From UBA1227 sp045629305 (GTDB lineage Bacteria; Bacillota; Clostridia; Oscillospirales; Acutalibacteraceae), in contig JAZQQZ010000002.1 of the NCBI GenBank assembly GCA_045629305.1, positions 36,826-100,825 of the forward strand: DNA of 64,000 bases. The letters are read 5' to 3'. The translations under genes were made by a program, and so were the position numbers. The notes beneath the pieces are model-generated. The model ran no database searches and was not told where the DNA came from. It saw nothing but the letters and a program-made list of their open reading frames with translations. Shown in pieces: positions 35,589 to 44,758 of the stretch. Each line of letters starts with the position of its first letter. Positions within the stretch are counted from its first letter, which is position 1.

Positions 35589-36983
35589 ATGAAACATGTA
35601 GATATTAAAGACATAATGACATTGAAAGACTATGTCGGTAAAGAGGTTGTAGTATGTGGTTGGGTGCGTACAGCACGTGACTCTAAGAACATGGCCTTCA
35701 TTGAACTCAATGACGGCACATCTCTTAAGCACATGCAACTTGTAATTGATAAGGAAACTTTTGCGAAGGCAAACGAGCTCTCGACCTTTACAAAGCTCGG
35801 CTCCTCTCTTAAGGTTGTAGGAACAGTTGTTCCTTCAGCAGTGGCACAGGACGGTGGCGTTGAGATCAACGTAAGTGATCTTGAACTTCTTGGTCCATGC
35901 CCTGATGATTATCCTCTTCAGAAAAAACGCACCAATCTTGAAACTCTTAGAACAATGCCTCATCTACGTGTTCGTACTAATACATTTAATGCGGTATTCC
36001 GCTCACGTTCAGTTCTCGCAACTGCAATTCACGAGTATTTCCAGGACAGAAATTATGTCTATGTTCATACTCCACTTATCACAGGCTCTGACTGTGAGGG
36101 CGCAGGCGAGATGTTCAAAGTAACAACTCAAAGTTTCGATGATGCAGCAAAGTATGAGTCAGCAGAGGAATATTATGCTGACGATTTCTTCGGCAAGACA
36201 GCTGGCCTTTCAGTATCTGGACAGCTCGAAGGCGAAGTTGCTGCAATGGCATTTGGAAAAATTTATACATTTGGTCCATCATTCCGTGCCGAGAAATCCA
36301 ACACGACTCGTCATGTTGCTGAGTTCTGGCACGTAGAGCCGGAAGTTGCATTCGCTGAACTTCCGGATATCATCGAAATCGCTGAGGACATGATTAAATA
36401 TGTCGTAAAGCAGTATGTCGAGAAGTGCCCAGAAGAACTTGCTTTCTTCGAAAAGTTCTTCGAGCCAGGCCTTCGCGACAAGCTTCAAAATGTAATTGAT
36501 AGCGATTTCGAGATTCTCGATTACACTAAGGCAATTGAACTTCTTAAAGAAGCACCAGTTGAATTTAAGTATCCAGTTGAATGGGGCTGCGATCTCCAGA
36601 CAGAGCATGAGCGTTACATCACAGAGCAGTTATTTAACAAGCCTGTTTTCGTAACAAACTATCCGAAAGAGATCAAGTCTTTTTATATGAAGCAAAATCC
36701 AGACGGCAAGACTGTTGCGGCAACAGACTTGCTTGTACCTGGTATCGGAGAGATCATCGGATGCTCAGAGCGTGAAGCTGATTATGATAAGCTTCTTGAC
36801 GCTATGAAAGTCCGTGGCATGAATCTCGACGATTATGCAGATTACATTGACCTCCGTAAATTTGGCTCAGTTCCACACAGCGGATTTGGTCTCGGATTTG
36901 AGCGTATCCTTATGTATGTAACAGGCGTTCAGAATATCCGTGATGTAATCTTGTTCCCACGTACAGTCGGAACAATAAGATAA
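35589..36983 (+). CDS. asnS: Asparagine-tRNA ligase
   Basis: A 464-residue class IIb aminoacyl-tRNA synthetase that charges tRNA-Asn. The N-terminal OB-fold anticodon-binding domain (EVVVCGWVRTARDSKNMAFIELNDG) is followed by motif 2 (FRAEKSNTTRHVAEFWHVEPE) and motif 3 (GFGLGFERILMYVTGVQNIRDVILFPRTVG). The FRAEKSNTTRH signature with EFWHVEPE distinguishes AsnS from AspS. Length is normal. The 92-base leader is too short for a T-box. DegV follows after 18 bases. Confidence 0.96.
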   Translation: MKHVDIKDIMTLKDYVGKEVVVCGWVRTARDSKNMAFIELNDGTSLKHMQLVIDKETFAKANELSTFTKLGSSLKVVGTVVPSAVAQDGGVEINVSDLELLGPCPDDYPLQKKRTNLETLRTMPHLRVRTNTFNAVFRSRSVLATAIHEYFQDRNYVYVHTPLITGSDCEGAGEMFKVTTQSFDDAAKYESAEEYYADDFFGKTAGLSVSGQLEGEVAAMAFGKIYTFGPSFRAEKSNTTRHVAEFWHVEPEVAFAELPDIIEIAEDMIKYVVKQYVEKCPEELAFFEKFFEPGLRDKLQNVIDSDFEILDYTKAIELLKEAPVEFKYPVEWGCDLQTEHERYITEQLFNKPVFVTNYPKEIKSFYMKQNPDGKTVAATDLLVPGIGEIIGCSEREADYDKLLDAMKVRGMNLDDYADYIDLRKFGSVPHSGFGLGFERILMYVTGVQNIRDVILFPRTVGTIR

Positions 36984-37001
36984 GAATGAGAGGTATTTAT
37001 C

Positions 37002-37889
37002 ATGGCATTCGTAATTATTACTGATTCGGCATCTGATACACCGGAAAGCATCGTAGAGGAATATGGTCTCTATGTTATGCCTACACCTGTAACAATAGAC
37101 GGAGAGGATCTTCGTGACCGTGTTTCGATTTTCCCTGATGAGTTCTATAAACTCCAGGAAGAAGGAACACATGAGATTAAGACATATCACATAAGCCAGC
37201 TTATGTTCGAAGAGCATTTTACAAAGTTCGCTGAGCAGGGCGATGAGGTTCTCTACATCTGCTTTTCAACAGGTGTTGCTGGTACATTCCAAGCAGCTTC
37301 ACTTGCAAAGGAAGAAGTACTTGAGAAATATCCTGATTTTAAAATTACAATTATTGATTCTCATTGTGCATCAATTGGTTATGGCCTTGTTGTAGAGCGT
37401 CTTCTCAAGATGCAGAAGAACGGTGCTCCGCAGGAGATGCTTATTGAAGCAGCCCATTTCTTCTGCGAGCATATGGTTCATATGATTGCAGTTCAGTCAC
37501 TCGATTATCTTTATGCAGGTGGCCGTGTAAGTAAGGCATCATTTGTCGTAGGTGGAGTGCTTGACATTAAGCCTATCCTTATGACAGATGAAAATGGTGC
37601 ACTTAAAGCAACAGAAAAAGTTCGTGGCTGGAAGAAGGCAATGTTACGTCTCGTTGAACTTGCTGGAGAAAACGGCGTCGAGCTTAAGAACCAAGTAATC
37701 GGTGTATGCTACGGAACAGATAAAGAGTCACTTGAAATTCTCAAGGAAAATCTTAAGAAGGAATATAATGTTCGCGGATTTGTTGAGACTCAGGTTGGAT
37801 GTGCTATTGGCGCTCACACAGGCCCATCAATTGTTGCTTGCGTATGCCTCAATGCATATGAACCAAAATATGATGAGTATCTTAAATAA
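37002..37889 (+). CDS. DegV-family fatty-acid-binding protein
   Basis: A 295-residue DegV/FakB-type protein, which binds a single fatty acid and can present it to a FakA kinase. The family start IITDSASDTPESIVEEYGLYVMP, the YICFSTGVAGTFQAA segment, the IDSHCASIGYGLVV strand and the domain-2 DYLYAGGRVSKASFVVGGVLDIKPIL are all visible. It may feed exogenous fatty acids into phospholipid synthesis, but no FakA gene is in the window. It is 12 bases upstream of the ribosome site of murD. Confidence 0.94.
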   Translation: MAFVIITDSASDTPESIVEEYGLYVMPTPVTIDGEDLRDRVSIFPDEFYKLQEEGTHEIKTYHISQLMFEEHFTKFAEQGDEVLYICFSTGVAGTFQAASLAKEEVLEKYPDFKITIIDSHCASIGYGLVVERLLKMQKNGAPQEMLIEAAHFFCEHMVHMIAVQSLDYLYAGGRVSKASFVVGGVLDIKPILMTDENGALKATEKVRGWKKAMLRLVELAGENGVELKNQVIGVCYGTDKESLEILKENLKKEYNVRGFVETQVGCAIGAHTGPSIVACVCLNAYEPKYDEYLK

Positions 37890-37904
37890 TCCGGAGGCAA
37901 ATTG

Positions 37905-39248
37905 ATGGATTTCAAGGGTAAAAAAATTCTTGTTATAGGTCTTGCTCGCTCGGGTATGGCAGCCATAAAAGTGCTTAGCACGTTTGGCGCCATCATAACC
38001 TTGTCCGAGTCAAAACCACGTGAAGAGATAAAAGAACTGGATGTTCTAACTGATCTTGGCGTGGAGATTGTCGGACAGACAATGGATATCTTTGAACGCG
38101 ATTTTGACCTTGTAATTAAGAACCCAGGTGTTCCATTTAGAACACCTATGATCGAACGCTTGAATGAGCGCTCTATCCCAATCATTACAGAAATTGAACT
38201 TGCTTTCCAAGTTGCGAAGCCTCAGCACTTTGTTGCTATTACAGGTACCAATGGAAAGACTACAACTTCAACTCTTGTATATGAATTTCTTGCGAAGAAG
38301 TATGGCAAGAAAGCTCATCTCTGTGGCAACATTGGAATCCCACTTTGTGAGATTGTAATGAACGAGAATCTTCTAAATGAGGAAGGCCACTATATCGCCC
38401 TTGAGATTTCCAACTTCCAACTAATCAATATAGATAAGTTCCGCCCTGATGTTGCGACTATCATAAATCTCACACCAGACCATGTTGATTTTATGGGAAG
38501 TCTTGACGCTTACTACAAGTCTAAGACAGAGGTATATCGCAACATGAAGGACAGTGATGTATTCATTCTGAATACAGATGATTCTGTCCTTATGGAATAC
38601 GTAGATAAGTATAAGATTGGCTGTGATGTTGAGACATTCAGTCTCGATAGAACTGATACAGCTTCTTATATTAAAGATGGAGAGATTTATATCAAAGGAG
38701 AAGCAGTGCTTCCAGTATCTGATATTAAACTCCCAGGCAAACACAATCTTCAAAATGTGATGATTGCGGTTGCTGCAGCGAAAGCTTGCGGTGTCTCGAA
38801 TGAGGATATTCGAGAGGTAATCAGCACATTCACCGGTGTGGAACACCGCATAGAATTTGTAAGAGAAAAAGATGGTGTCCGTTATTACAATGATTCCAAG
38901 GGCACCAATACTGACGCTACAATCACTGCTCTTCGGGCGTTTGATAAGGGAGTAATTCTCCTTATTGGTGGTTTCGAGAAAGGCCTCGCCATGGATGGTG
39001 TCAAGGCTAACCTCGGATGTGTCAAGAAAGTAATCGGCTTTGGTGCATGCGGACCACGCCTTGTCGCAGAGACGGTTGGCGAGGACGGAATCGTCGTAGA
39101 CGATCTTCCTGCAGCAGTAGCTGAAGCAGTTAACATTGCGGAGGCAGGGGACACAGTTCTTCTCTCTCCAACCACAAGCTCATTTGACCAATATTCAGGC
39201 TTTGAAGAGCGTGGTGAACATTTCAAGAAAATCGTAAATTCACTTTAG
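37905..39248 (+). CDS. murD: UDP-N-acetylmuramoyl-alanine-D-glutamate ligase
   Basis: A 447-residue Mur ligase that adds D-glutamate to UDP-MurNAc-L-Ala in the cytoplasm. The ATP-binding motif is GTNGKTTTSTLV (about residues 113-124), with the central-domain NLTPDHVDFMGS and C-terminal VEHRIEFVREKDGVRYYNDSKGTN that are diagnostic for MurD. I start at ATG 37905, seven bases after GGAGG, rather than the TTG three bases before. murI, which makes D-glutamate, begins nine bases after the stop, so substrate supply and use are encoded together. Confidence 0.95.
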   Translation: MDFKGKKILVIGLARSGMAAIKVLSTFGAIITLSESKPREEIKELDVLTDLGVEIVGQTMDIFERDFDLVIKNPGVPFRTPMIERLNERSIPIITEIELAFQVAKPQHFVAITGTNGKTTTSTLVYEFLAKKYGKKAHLCGNIGIPLCEIVMNENLLNEEGHYIALEISNFQLINIDKFRPDVATIINLTPDHVDFMGSLDAYYKSKTEVYRNMKDSDVFILNTDDSVLMEYVDKYKIGCDVETFSLDRTDTASYIKDGEIYIKGEAVLPVSDIKLPGKHNLQNVMIAVAAAKACGVSNEDIREVISTFTGVEHRIEFVREKDGVRYYNDSKGTNTDATITALRAFDKGVILLIGGFEKGLAMDGVKANLGCVKKVIGFGACGPRLVAETVGEDGIVVDDLPAAVAEAVNIAEAGDTVLLSPTTSSFDQYSGFEERGEHFKKIVNSL

Positions 39249-39257
39249 AGGTGGAAT

Positions 39258-40082
39258 ATGGCAGACAACAACAGCTATATCGGAGTTTTCGATTCCGGTA
39301 TTGGTGGATTGACAGTAGTCAAAAGCATAGTCGAATCTATGCCAAATGAAAACATAATATATTTTGGCGATACGGCTCATGTTCCATACGGCACAAGGTC
39401 GAAACGCCAGGTAACTGAGTATGTCTTGCAAGATGTAGAATTCCTCAACAAATTTGATATTAAGGCAATTGTAATCGCATGTAATACGGCCGATTCAATT
39501 GCACGCTCCAAGGTTGAGGAACTCTATGGAGATCTTCCAGTATTCGGTGTAGTTGATCCTGCATCTAAGCGGGCAGCCGAAACCACCGAAAACGGTAAGA
39601 TTGGTGTCATGGCCACCAACGCAACAATCGGAAGCCATGCTTACGATGTGGCAATCAAGAAGTACAACAAGGAGGCCGAGGTTTTCGGTATGGCCTGCCC
39701 GCTCCTTGTTCCCCTTGTTGAAAACGGACGTTTTAAGCAAGGTGACATAGTAATTGAAACAGTGCTTCGTGAATATATGGATCCACTAGTTGAAAAGGGT
39801 GTGGATACAGTTGTGCTTGGTTGTACTCATTATCCACTTCTCCTTGATATAATTAAGGATTTATATCCGAAACTTAACATAATTAGTTCGTCAGCTATAG
39901 CTGCGAGTACTCTTAAACAAAAACTTACAGATGATGCGCTTCTCTCATCAACTCAAAATAGTGAAAGAAAATATTTTGTTAGTGATGATGCAGAAGCTTT
40001 CCTTCGCCAGGCACTTATTTTTATGGGTGATGAACTTGGCGGATCTGTAGAACAAGTAGATTTAGATAAGAAGGAGGGATAG
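39258..40082 (+). CDS. murI: Glutamate racemase
   Basis: A 274-residue cofactor-independent racemase producing D-glutamate for peptidoglycan. The N-terminal GVFDSGIGGLTVVKSI, first catalytic cysteine in VIACNTADSIA and second in VLGCTHYPLLLD, and the YFGDTAHVPYGTRS segment are all present. It follows murD after nine bases and precedes a hybrid kinase gene by two, so all three are probably in one transcript. Having a sensory kinase directly downstream of a wall-precursor pair may be fortuitous. Confidence 0.96.
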   Translation: MADNNSYIGVFDSGIGGLTVVKSIVESMPNENIIYFGDTAHVPYGTRSKRQVTEYVLQDVEFLNKFDIKAIVIACNTADSIARSKVEELYGDLPVFGVVDPASKRAAETTENGKIGVMATNATIGSHAYDVAIKKYNKEAEVFGMACPLLVPLVENGRFKQGDIVIETVLREYMDPLVEKGVDTVVLGCTHYPLLLDIIKDLYPKLNIISSSAIAASTLKQKLTDDALLSSTQNSERKYFVSDDAEAFLRQALIFMGDELGGSVEQVDLDKKEG

Positions 40083-40084
40083 AG

Positions 40085-42376
40085 ATGATAGCAAGTAATA
40101 TTGAACTTTATGGTATTTTAGATTTATTCTGTGCACTTATTATTGCCGGTCTTGAAGTTGCGACTTTAGGACATAAGACATCGGGAAAAGAAAAATTCTT
40201 GTTATATGCAGTTCTTCTTTCTGAGAGTGCAATTTGTGTACTTGATTTCTTCTGGGTGCTTATTGATGGCAACAGAAACATTCCTCTATTTATTAACAAT
40301 TCAGTAAATTGCTGTTATTTTGCTTCTTCGTTCCTTCTCGCTTATTTGTGGCTCCGATATGTCGCAATGATAGTAGGAATTAAAGAACTGAAGTCAGGAA
40401 TATGGTTCCAACTTACGTCTTGGGTGGTATTCATAGCGGCAGTTGCCACATTTATTTCTCCGCTAACTGGTTGGCTTTTCTCTATTGATCCTATAACTCA
40501 TGAATATCAGCGTGGACCATTTTATTTCATTCAGCCAGTAATAATTTTCTCATATATTGTTGTTGCATCAATTACGACATATTTCCATACAAGTAGGGAT
40601 AAACTTCAAAAGCCTCGTAATGTAAACAGAGCAATTATACTTTTCGCAGTTCCTCCACTGATTGGTGGTGTTTATCAGGTGCTTAAGCCTGGTGCTCCTG
40701 TGCTTAATGCTTTTGTTACATTTGCCCTTGTATATTTCTATATCATTTTACAGCAACAGCGAAATTCGGATCAGGCAGATATTATCTTGAACCTTTCAGA
40801 GGATTATCAGGAAATAGCTATTGTAGATTTACATGCTAATAAAATAAAGCCATTCCGCGGCTACAGATTTTTAACATATCTTTCATCAGATTCAATGGAA
40901 GGTTACTCATATGAAGATGCAGTAGTCCTCAGTGCTAGAAACTTTATTCATCCGGATGATAGAGATATGTTTATAAGCAATCTATCAAGAAAAAATGTAA
41001 AACAAGAACTTGCAAATTCAAAATCTGTACTCATGAATTGTCGTATTAGATATGATAAAAATGAAGAAGATTTTGAGTATGGACAGATTAAGCTTGTATC
41101 ACTTGACGAGGGACTTGATACTGTAAATAACTTTATTCTCGCTGTCCGTGATATGGATGAAGAGATAAAGAAAGAAAAAGAAATTCAAGATAAACTTGAA
41201 AACGCTCGTATTGCAGCAGATGCTGCTAATAGAACAAAGAGTGCTTTCCTTTTCAATATGTCACATGATATCCGTACGCCAATGAATGCTGTTCTTGGAT
41301 TTACATCAATGGCAAAGAAGAATATTGAGGATACTGAAAAGGTGGAGGATTGCCTTGATAAAGTAGAATCAGCAGGTCTTCATCTTCTTAGTCTTATCAA
41401 TGATGTGCTTGATATGGCTCGTATTGAATCTGGCAAGGTCAAACTTGAAGTAAAACCAGTAAATATGAAAGAGGCTGTTGAAAATTTAGTTTCAATGGTT
41501 GACGATCTCGCAAAGAACAAGAAAATTGAATTTAATTATAGATTTGAAAATCTTGAAACTGAGAATATCTATGCTGATGATCTACATGTAAATCAGATTA
41601 TTCTTAATATTATCAGTAATGCAATTAAATATACAAATGAAGGTGGCAGCGTTCTTTATACAATAAAAGAACGCGAGTCGGATATCGAAGGTAAAGCTAG
41701 GTATGATTTCATCATTACAGATACCGGTATGGGCATGTCTGATGAATTCCAAAAGCATATCTTTGATACATTCGAGAGAGAAGCTTCCTCCTCTGTAACT
41801 GGCATTCAGGGCACGGGTCTTGGAATGGCTATTACAAAACAACTTGTTGATATCATGGGCGGAGATATTAAGGTTGAGAGTAAACTTGGTTGGGGTACTA
41901 CCATTACAGTCACTCTTGATTTTGATATTTTTGAAGGTGATATAGAGAAAGGCGAGGTCGACACAAAGGCATATGAAATTGACCTCGAAGGTAAGCGTGT
42001 TCTTCTCGTTGAGGACAATGAACTTAACAGAGAGATTGCAGAAGAGATTCTTCAGGATGTTGGAATAATTGTAGAAGTAGCAGTAGATGGTGAAGAGGCT
42101 GTTGAAATAGTGAAAAATTCCACTCCTGGATATTTTGATCTTATTCTTATGGATATTCAGATGCCAAAGATGAATGGATATGAGGCAACTGAAACCATTA
42201 GAAATCTTCCGGGAACTAAGCTCGCAGAAATCCCAATTCTTGCAATGACAGCTAACGCATTTGAAGAGGACAAACAGAACGCGCTTAAATCTGGTATGAA
42301 CGGACATTTAGCAAAGCCAATTGATATAGATAAATTGATGAAAGCTATGGTTGAATGCACTAATGAAAGAGGATAA
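40085..42376 (+). CDS. Hybrid sensor histidine kinase with multi-TM N-terminus
   Basis: A 763-residue hybrid kinase. The first ~235 residues contain about seven hydrophobic segments, similar in layout to the kinase at 7462. A PAS-like region follows (IILNLSEDYQEIAIVDLHANKIKPF), then HisKA with H394 (FNMSHDIRTPMNAVLGF), HATPase_c (LNIISNAIKYT, DTGMGMS, GTGLGMAI) and a receiver with D690 (LMDIQMPKMNGYEA). It lacks an Hpt domain and a DNA-binding output, as do the other three hybrid kinases here. It starts two bases after murI and its 3' end overlaps the MATE gene. Confidence 0.93.
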   Translation: MIASNIELYGILDLFCALIIAGLEVATLGHKTSGKEKFLLYAVLLSESAICVLDFFWVLIDGNRNIPLFINNSVNCCYFASSFLLAYLWLRYVAMIVGIKELKSGIWFQLTSWVVFIAAVATFISPLTGWLFSIDPITHEYQRGPFYFIQPVIIFSYIVVASITTYFHTSRDKLQKPRNVNRAIILFAVPPLIGGVYQVLKPGAPVLNAFVTFALVYFYIILQQQRNSDQADIILNLSEDYQEIAIVDLHANKIKPFRGYRFLTYLSSDSMEGYSYEDAVVLSARNFIHPDDRDMFISNLSRKNVKQELANSKSVLMNCRIRYDKNEEDFEYGQIKLVSLDEGLDTVNNFILAVRDMDEEIKKEKEIQDKLENARIAADAANRTKSAFLFNMSHDIRTPMNAVLGFTSMAKKNIEDTEKVEDCLDKVESAGLHLLSLINDVLDMARIESGKVKLEVKPVNMKEAVENLVSMVDDLAKNKKIEFNYRFENLETENIYADDLHVNQIILNIISNAIKYTNEGGSVLYTIKERESDIEGKARYDFIITDTGMGMSDEFQKHIFDTFEREASSSVTGIQGTGLGMAITKQLVDIMGGDIKVESKLGWGTTITVTLDFDIFEGDIEKGEVDTKAYEIDLEGKRVLLVEDNELNREIAEEILQDVGIIVEVAVDGEEAVEIVKNSTPGYFDLILMDIQMPKMNGYEATETIRNLPGTKLAEIPILAMTANAFEEDKQNALKSGMNGHLAKPIDIDKLMKAMVECTNERG

Positions 42377-43718
42377 AAGAATTTTCACAATGGCGGACGA
42401 AAAGCCCGCCATTGCTGTACTTAAAATGGGCATTCCTGTGACAATGGGAATGCTCTTTATGGTTGCTTATAATCTGGTTGATACTTATTTCGTGGGAATG
42501 CTACATGATGACTATCAACTTGCAGCAGCGAATCTCGCATATCCGGTCCTTATGATTACAATCGCAATTGCAGGAATCGTAGGAAATGGTGGCGCCTCTT
42601 ATATCGCAAGATGCATAGGCGCTGACAGACGAGAAGAAGCGGAACACACGCTGACAATAAGTATGGAACTTGTAATTTTATCTAGCGTCGTTCTTATGGC
42701 ATTTGGGCTTGTCTTTATAGATCCACTTGTGAATCTTCTCGGTGCGAAAGAAAATACATTTCAATATACTAAAGATTACTGTGTCCCGCTTCTGCTTGGC
42801 TCTATCTTTACAATTGGCAACTATGCCATAGGACAACTTCTCAGAAGTGAAGGCTCTACATTTTATTCGATGATCGGTATGATAATAGGCACAGTTGCCA
42901 ATATCATATTGGATCCTATTTTTATTTTTGGATTACATCTTGAGATAAAGGGGGCCGCCATCGCAACTGTAATCTCAAATGGAATATCAACTCTTATATT
43001 TATTTACTTTTATATAAGACGGAAGACTCTTATAGAGCCACGGCTTAGTCTTTTAAAATTTGATAGCCATATTATTAAAGAGATTATGTGGGTAGGATTT
43101 CCACACACTCTCGAGCAGTTCTTCACGACTGCGGCTATGATTGTAAACAATAACCTCGCTGCGGGTTATGGAGAACTCTCTGTTGCAGCGATGGGTGTTG
43201 CAAATAAGATTATGACTTTTGGCCAATATGTATATCAGGGAATGGCAGCTGGTTGTCAGCCATTATTCGGATTCAATTTTGGCGCAAAAAATATAAAGCG
43301 CCTTCGTGAGATAATCAAAGTTGGCGCTCTTGAGACGGTTGCTATTGAAATAGTGATAATGGCGCTTTACGGTATATTTGCGCCAGGCCTTATTTCGATA
43401 TTTACTGATTCGTCAGAAGTTATAAGCATAGGCACAATAACGCTTCGTGCATTTATGCTTTATCTTCCATTTGTAGGGATTACAACAATTGTAAGAAATG
43501 TATTTAATTCAATTGGACAACCACTCTATGCATTTGGAATTACTTTTATAAGGCAACTTATTCTTTATATTCCATTCCTTATAATATTTAGTAATCTTTG
43601 GGGATATAGCGGACTTATACATGCACAGCCAGCAGAAGAACTTGTATGCATGATAGTGTCAATTATCATTCTGACAACTCATCTTAAGAGATATAAAAAT
43701 GAAGATATAAAAGTATAA
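42363..43718 (+). CDS. MATE-family efflux transporter (second)
   Basis: A 451-residue MATE exporter. The first half starts with AVLKMGIPVTMGMLFMVAYNLVDTYFVGML and continues to GGASYIARCIGADRREEAE; the second half has GMAAGCQPLFGFNFGAKN. Twelve helices are expected. Starts are ambiguous: a TTG at 42351, ATG at 42363 (used) and ATG at 42390 are in frame, and GAGG lies 17 bases before the last. The gene overlaps the hybrid kinase by 14 bases with the used start, suggesting kinase and pump are co-expressed. A bidirectional terminator follows. Confidence 0.88.
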   Translation: MKEDKRIFTMADEKPAIAVLKMGIPVTMGMLFMVAYNLVDTYFVGMLHDDYQLAAANLAYPVLMITIAIAGIVGNGGASYIARCIGADRREEAEHTLTISMELVILSSVVLMAFGLVFIDPLVNLLGAKENTFQYTKDYCVPLLLGSIFTIGNYAIGQLLRSEGSTFYSMIGMIIGTVANIILDPIFIFGLHLEIKGAAIATVISNGISTLIFIYFYIRRKTLIEPRLSLLKFDSHIIKEIMWVGFPHTLEQFFTTAAMIVNNNLAAGYGELSVAAMGVANKIMTFGQYVYQGMAAGCQPLFGFNFGAKNIKRLREIIKVGALETVAIEIVIMALYGIFAPGLISIFTDSSEVISIGTITLRAFMLYLPFVGITTIVRNVFNSIGQPLYAFGITFIRQLILYIPFLIIFSNLWGYSGLIHAQPAEELVCMIVSIIILTTHLKRYKNEDIKV

Positions 43719-43721
43719 GAA

Positions 43722-43749
43722 AAGAGGCACCCTAAATCGGGTGCCTCTT
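43722..43749. terminator. Intrinsic terminator hairpin, GAGGCA family
   Basis: Perfect 11-base stem AAGAGGCACCC / GGGTGCCTCTT with a 6-base loop, between a plus-strand MATE gene and a minus-strand small ORF. The 3' T-run is poor on the plus strand (TTCC) but the reverse orientation has A-rich DNA beyond it (T-rich on minus). It belongs to a set of similar hairpins in the right third of the window. Confidence 0.75.
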
Positions 43750-43761
43750 CCATTTAGAAGA

Positions 43762-43932
43762 TTATTCCTCGTCTGCTTTTTCTTCAGCCTTTTCTTCGGC
43801 GTCTTTTTTATCTCCCTTAGAAAGGAAATCTTTGAAAGCTACTGCTACCATACCGAGGTCGATTACAGTTGCACCAATAAGGATGCCGAAAGCGCCAGGG
43901 AAATCAACGATGTTTAAAATATCTGGTACCAT
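43762..43932 (-). CDS. Small membrane protein with Lys/Glu-rich tail (56 aa)
   Basis: A 56-residue ORF. AAGGAGG stands seven bases before the ATG at 43932. It begins MVPDILNIVDFPGAFGILIG, continues as one hydrophobic helix (ILIGATVIDLGMVAVAF) and ends in a strongly charged tail (KKDAEEKAEEKADEE). I do not recognise a family. It starts 12 bases after the stop of a multi-TM protein gene, so it could be an accessory subunit of that protein. A second copy of the membrane protein (57097) is also followed by a tiny ORF, although the two tiny proteins are not alike in sequence. Confidence 0.75.
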   Translation of the reverse strand: MVPDILNIVDFPGAFGILIGATVIDLGMVAVAFKDFLSKGDKKDAEEKAEEKADEE

Positions 43933-43944
43933 ATCAATGCCTCC

Positions 43945-44628
43945 TTAAATCCAACCGAGAATGCCACCAACAATAAGACCTACAGCATTAAGTGCGGCAA
44001 GAATGCCAACAACTTTTACTGAGCCCTTAACTGTCGGACGGTCGTATGTGTAGTATGCCATTGCGAAGAATGGAAGGTAACCGATGATCCAAAGGAGCCA
44101 TGGGCAACCTCTTTGCCAGAATGACCATTCCCAAGTGAGAACGCCTGCGAAGTTGAGGAAGCATTCTACGCAAACAGCAAGTGTTGTCATAATACAAGCA
44201 AAGAAAATACGGTTATTGATTCCGAGAATCTTTGCTTTCTTATCCTTAGGAAGCATAAGACATGAAGCGATACCCATGATGAAGAACATGAAAGAGATCT
44301 CAACATTGTATCCGATAAGGATGTCGAAAGATGAGCTTCCTGTGAATTCGCCTGTAAGAGGAGGAGCACCCCATACTGGAGCATGTCCTGAAACAGCGCA
44401 AATATATGAGTTCCAAATCTCATTCCAAATATCTACAAGCCAAAGAGCTGCACCAGCGAGAACTGCCTGAACATGGCCTTCGCTGAGTTCTTTACTTACG
44501 ATGTAGATAAAGATGAGAAGGATTGGAATGATGTACCACTGCATTGTGGCACTTGGATTACGCAATACCTGCAAAGCAGCTTGCGTATAGTCTGAATACG
44601 AATCTTGTGCGATAAGCATTGGAATCAT
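43945..44628 (-). CDS. Trp-rich multi-TM protein of unknown function, paralogue A
   Basis: A 227-residue polytopic membrane protein with about six hydrophobic helices. It shares with the protein at 57097 a loop LPKDKKAKILGINNR (LPEDKNAKIFGINNR there), a helix with an internal Glu just before it (GYNVEISFMFF versus GVCWELSLMF), an earlier Glu in a Trp-rich helix (IWNEIWN versus HWLCEIAN), and a W.FW.....P segment after it. These shared features imply homology. No known family motif is evident. Buried glutamates could bind a cation or a ligand; that is inference. It is transcribed divergently from a GHKL-symporter gene and is followed by a 56-residue ORF. Confidence 0.8.
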   Translation of the reverse strand: MIPMLIAQDSYSDYTQAALQVLRNPSATMQWYIIPILLIFIYIVSKELSEGHVQAVLAGAALWLVDIWNEIWNSYICAVSGHAPVWGAPPLTGEFTGSSSFDILIGYNVEISFMFFIMGIASCLMLPKDKKAKILGINNRIFFACIMTTLAVCVECFLNFAGVLTWEWSFWQRGCPWLLWIIGYLPFFAMAYYTYDRPTVKGSVKVVGILAALNAVGLIVGGILGWI

Positions 44629-44658
44629 ACGTATTCTCCTCCTTTTTAATTTTATCCG

Positions 44659-44675
44659 ATGAACACATTGTTCAT
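44659..44675. promoter_or_regulatory. 17-bp perfect palindrome between divergent genes (candidate operator)
   Basis: ATGAACA-CAT-TGTTCAT is a perfect 7+3+7 inverted repeat, 30 bases upstream of the membrane-protein start on the minus strand and about 100 bases upstream of the symporter GTG start. A TATAAT at 44720-44725 is a likely -10 for the symporter. The position suits a repressor or activator acting on both genes. No cognate regulator is identified. Confidence 0.5.
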
Positions 44676-44758
44676 TTAAAAATATTTTACTATTTTAATC
44701 GCCATCTGACAATATGTGATATAATAAATAGGTATATTTTATAGAGGAAGTAATCAAA

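Noticed and set aside
41582..42307. A 241-codon minus-strand open frame opposite the fourth hybrid kinase
   Set aside because: Antisense to the conserved HATPase and receiver domains; translation is Ile/Phe/Asn/Lys-rich noise typical of reversed AT-rich coding DNA.
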